NCBI GenBank assembly: GCA_002714245.1
Contig: PAWX01000012.1
Coordinates: 1 to 41,393 of the forward strand
Reading direction: 5' to 3'
Length of the DNA: 41,393 bases
From: Gammaproteobacteria bacterium
GTDB taxonomy: Bacteria; Pseudomonadota; Gammaproteobacteria; Pseudomonadales; Litorivicinaceae
Shown: piece by piece, positions 39,510 to 41,393 of the stretch
How positions within the stretch are numbered: the stretch's first letter is position 1
How the letters are laid out: each line of letters opens with the position of its first letter
Notes under the pieces: generated by a model
Seen by the model: the letters and a program-made list of their open reading frames with translations, nothing else
What the model was told of the DNA's origin: nothing
The model's database searches: none
Translations under genes and position numbers: made by a program

Positions 39510-40339
39510 ATTGAACCTCCTATGATTCGATAACTCATTTTATCCTGTGTCCATAGATCTCTTCTGAAGCTTTGAAGCCAAGAAAAAAATCCTGATTCTG
39601 AGATAGTTTCTGGCACATCCTTCAGCGGTTCCTTAAATGATAGGAGAATCAGATATTCGCGTGAAACGGTTGAATCTTGCGGGAGTGTAACATCTAGATT
39701 ATAAGTTGTTACCGCTTCGGCGCTTGGTATAGTTAACTGCTGCGATGCCATGGATTGTTTGTCAACGGCATTGGGGAATATTCGATAATAATTATCGCGA
39801 TCATGATAGGGTGCCCAATAAAAGACATAATGATATGCCGCCTTATTGCTTTTTATCCTAATCTGCGGCTGGTCCCCTACCCGAAGGATTAATCCTTCCG
39901 CGAGGTCTACCTTGGTTTGAAAAGAAGCGTCAGCCTTACCCGCAAACTCTTCAATAATGACCGTCCCCTTAACCTTACAAATATTCGCTTTTTGCAGCTC
40001 TGAGAAATATGGAGTCGATCGGAAGTCGGTTCCTTTTATATATCCATTGGAGTTAATTAACGACCATGAGCTCTCAAAAAGCTCACAGTCATTCCCGGTG
40101 GCTTTCTGGATTGATGCGTCGCATTCAAGCAATGATTTTTGGCCGATCAGCTCTCCAAAATGTTTTATGAGCGCATCCTTTTTCGCTTTTGATGCGGCTA
40201 ATTCACACGCCTGAGCTTGGGTTTCATTCGGACCCCATGCATGTTCACCAGAAGCAGATATTTCGAATGTTGAAACCGCGAAAGCTTTATTGAGGAGTAA
40301 CCACCAGACCACAATATTGAGCGCAAACTTATTCATCAA
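39506..40339 (-). CDS. Exported DUF4384-like protein
   Basis: Signal peptide MMNKFALNIVVWWLLLNKAFA; EGLILRVGDQPQIRIKSNKAAYHYVFYWAPYHDRDNYYRIFPNAVDKQSMASQQLTIPSAE matches the DUF4384 pattern. Confidence 0.65.
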   Translation of the reverse strand: MMNKFALNIVVWWLLLNKAFAVSTFEISASGEHAWGPNETQAQACELAASKAKKDALIKHFGELIGQKSLLECDASIQKATGNDCELFESSWSLINSNGYIKGTDFRSTPYFSELQKANICKVKGTVIIEEFAGKADASFQTKVDLAEGLILRVGDQPQIRIKSNKAAYHYVFYWAPYHDRDNYYRIFPNAVDKQSMASQQLTIPSAEAVTTYNLDVTLPQDSTVSREYLILLSFKEPLKDVPETISESGFFSWLQSFRRDLWTQDKMSYRIIGGSI

Positions 40340-41393
40340 TAGCTACAACCAAAACAACTTTTGAGCGGAGTGAACTGTAAGCATCTCTCGCACTCATAAT
40401 GGGCCTTGCATCTGAGGTTGGCGAGTGTTTAAAGCCTAAGAATCTGCGCCCCTCTTTGCCTTGAATTCCGATATTGATATCTTCTGGAATTGAGTTGTTT
40501 TCTTTCAGGAATTTGGTTTTATCGAGTTTAGCGACAGCTATACCTAGCACTCGTCCATCGACAGAAAAAATTGGTCCGCCTGAGTTTCCTTGATTCAAGT
40601 TTGCTGTGATTAGAAATTCCGACGCCTCATTTCGAAAGCCAGCCTCTTTACTCACAATCCCCTCGGTGATTGATGGATGATGTGCGCCAAGGACATCGGC
40701 CAATGGGTACCCCATCAAGAACAGTTCGTCTCCGCCGACAGGATCGATGATATCTGCAGGCGGTATGGCCTGACTGGCTGGGAATGGCTCGTGTAGAATT
40801 AAAAGAGCAATATCTTGATCTTTATCCAAATAAAATTCTTTGACGTATCGGACTTTTCCGAGGCCATCGCGCACAACCGCGCGGTCAGCCCTCTCAATCA
40901 CGTGTCGGTTGGTGATGATCCATTGCCCATTGTTCGTGATAAACCCACTCCCAGTGAAGATATCTCCCTCGGTTTCAATATTAATGGGCTCGATCTCAAT
41001 CTCGTTATTCTGGCTAGCAGGCGTGAGTCCGGGGCCCGGCAGGTTGTCGCGCTTTAACTTAGGCTCTTCCCGTTGAATTTCTGCCTTTGGTGAAGAGGCA
41101 CTTGAATCATTTTCTGGTTTCGACGGTGGTGGACGCTTCGCGAATTTCTTATGGATCTTTAGCCAGCGCCCGATTCTGTTGGCAGAAATGGTATTTCCTT
41201 CAGCGCGGAAGAGTGCCTGAGCATCTTGGAATAAACGATGCGCGTCATAGGGGTCTCCTCCCAGAAAAGCAAATCGGCCACGGTATTCAGTCATGATCCC
41301 AGTATCGCCTAACTCGATATAGGCTCGGTCTGCTAATTCTGTATTGTTTGGATCAAATCGAAGCGCTTGCTCAAGGTATGCAAGCCATACAGA
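40329..41393 (-). CDS. Trypsin-like serine protease, 5' end beyond the window
   Basis: GSGFITNNGQWIITNRHVIERA (His), DKDQDIALLIL (Asp), NLNQGNSGGPIFSVDGRVLGIAVAK (Ser). The frame stays open past the listed ATG (41294) to the window edge: SVWLAYLEQALRFDPNNTELADRAYIELGDTGIMTEYRGRF. Confidence 0.88.
   Translation of the reverse strand, partial: SVWLAYLEQALRFDPNNTELADRAYIELGDTGIMTEYRGRFAFLGGDPYDAHRLFQDAQALFRAEGNTISANRIGRWLKIHKKFAKRPPPSKPENDSSASSPKAEIQREEPKLKRDNLPGPGLTPASQNNEIEIEPINIETEGDIFTGSGFITNNGQWIITNRHVIERADRAVVRDGLGKVRYVKEFYLDKDQDIALLILHEPFPASQAIPPADIIDPVGGDELFLMGYPLADVLGAHHPSITEGIVSKEAGFRNEASEFLITANLNQGNSGGPIFSVDGRVLGIAVAKLDKTKFLKENNSIPEDINIGIQGKEGRRFLGFKHSPTSDARPIMSARDAYSSLRSKVVLVVAIDE

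Overview
The window looks like a gammaproteobacterial chromosome segment, judged from rmf, rlmKL, pepN, nadK-DUF1315 and similar genes; this is inferred from gene content only. A housekeeping backbone covers roughly 11.8-33.2 kb: aox, nadK, pepN, pyrD, rmf, rlmKL, a phrB/FAD/DUF1365/cfa/DUF2878 cluster, nfuA-miaE, lpxH, ppiB, cysS and tRNAs. It is flanked by more accessory-looking regions. The left part has tRNA-Val/tRNA-Asp, a tyrosine integrase broken by one in-frame stop, a secreted Sel1-repeat/caspase protein, and a cluster rich in amide and peptide-bond enzymes (M14 carboxypeptidase, ATP-grasp ligase, M20 peptidase, NTF2-like protein, gamma-glutamyltranspeptidase). The right part, beyond a tRNA-Pro/Arg/His array, is the best candidate for an under-described system. 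It holds two translationally coupled exported caspase-fold proteins (one with Sel1 repeats, one a lipoprotein) and a TPR lipoprotein. A convergent operon there encodes a trypsin-like protease (truncated by the window edge), a DUF4384-like protein and an LPP20-like lipoprotein. A 32-codon remnant or leader ORF matching the caspase C-terminus lies just upstream of the first of these caspase genes. No CRISPR array, rRNA or IS transposase was seen. Family calls come from motif reading without database searches.
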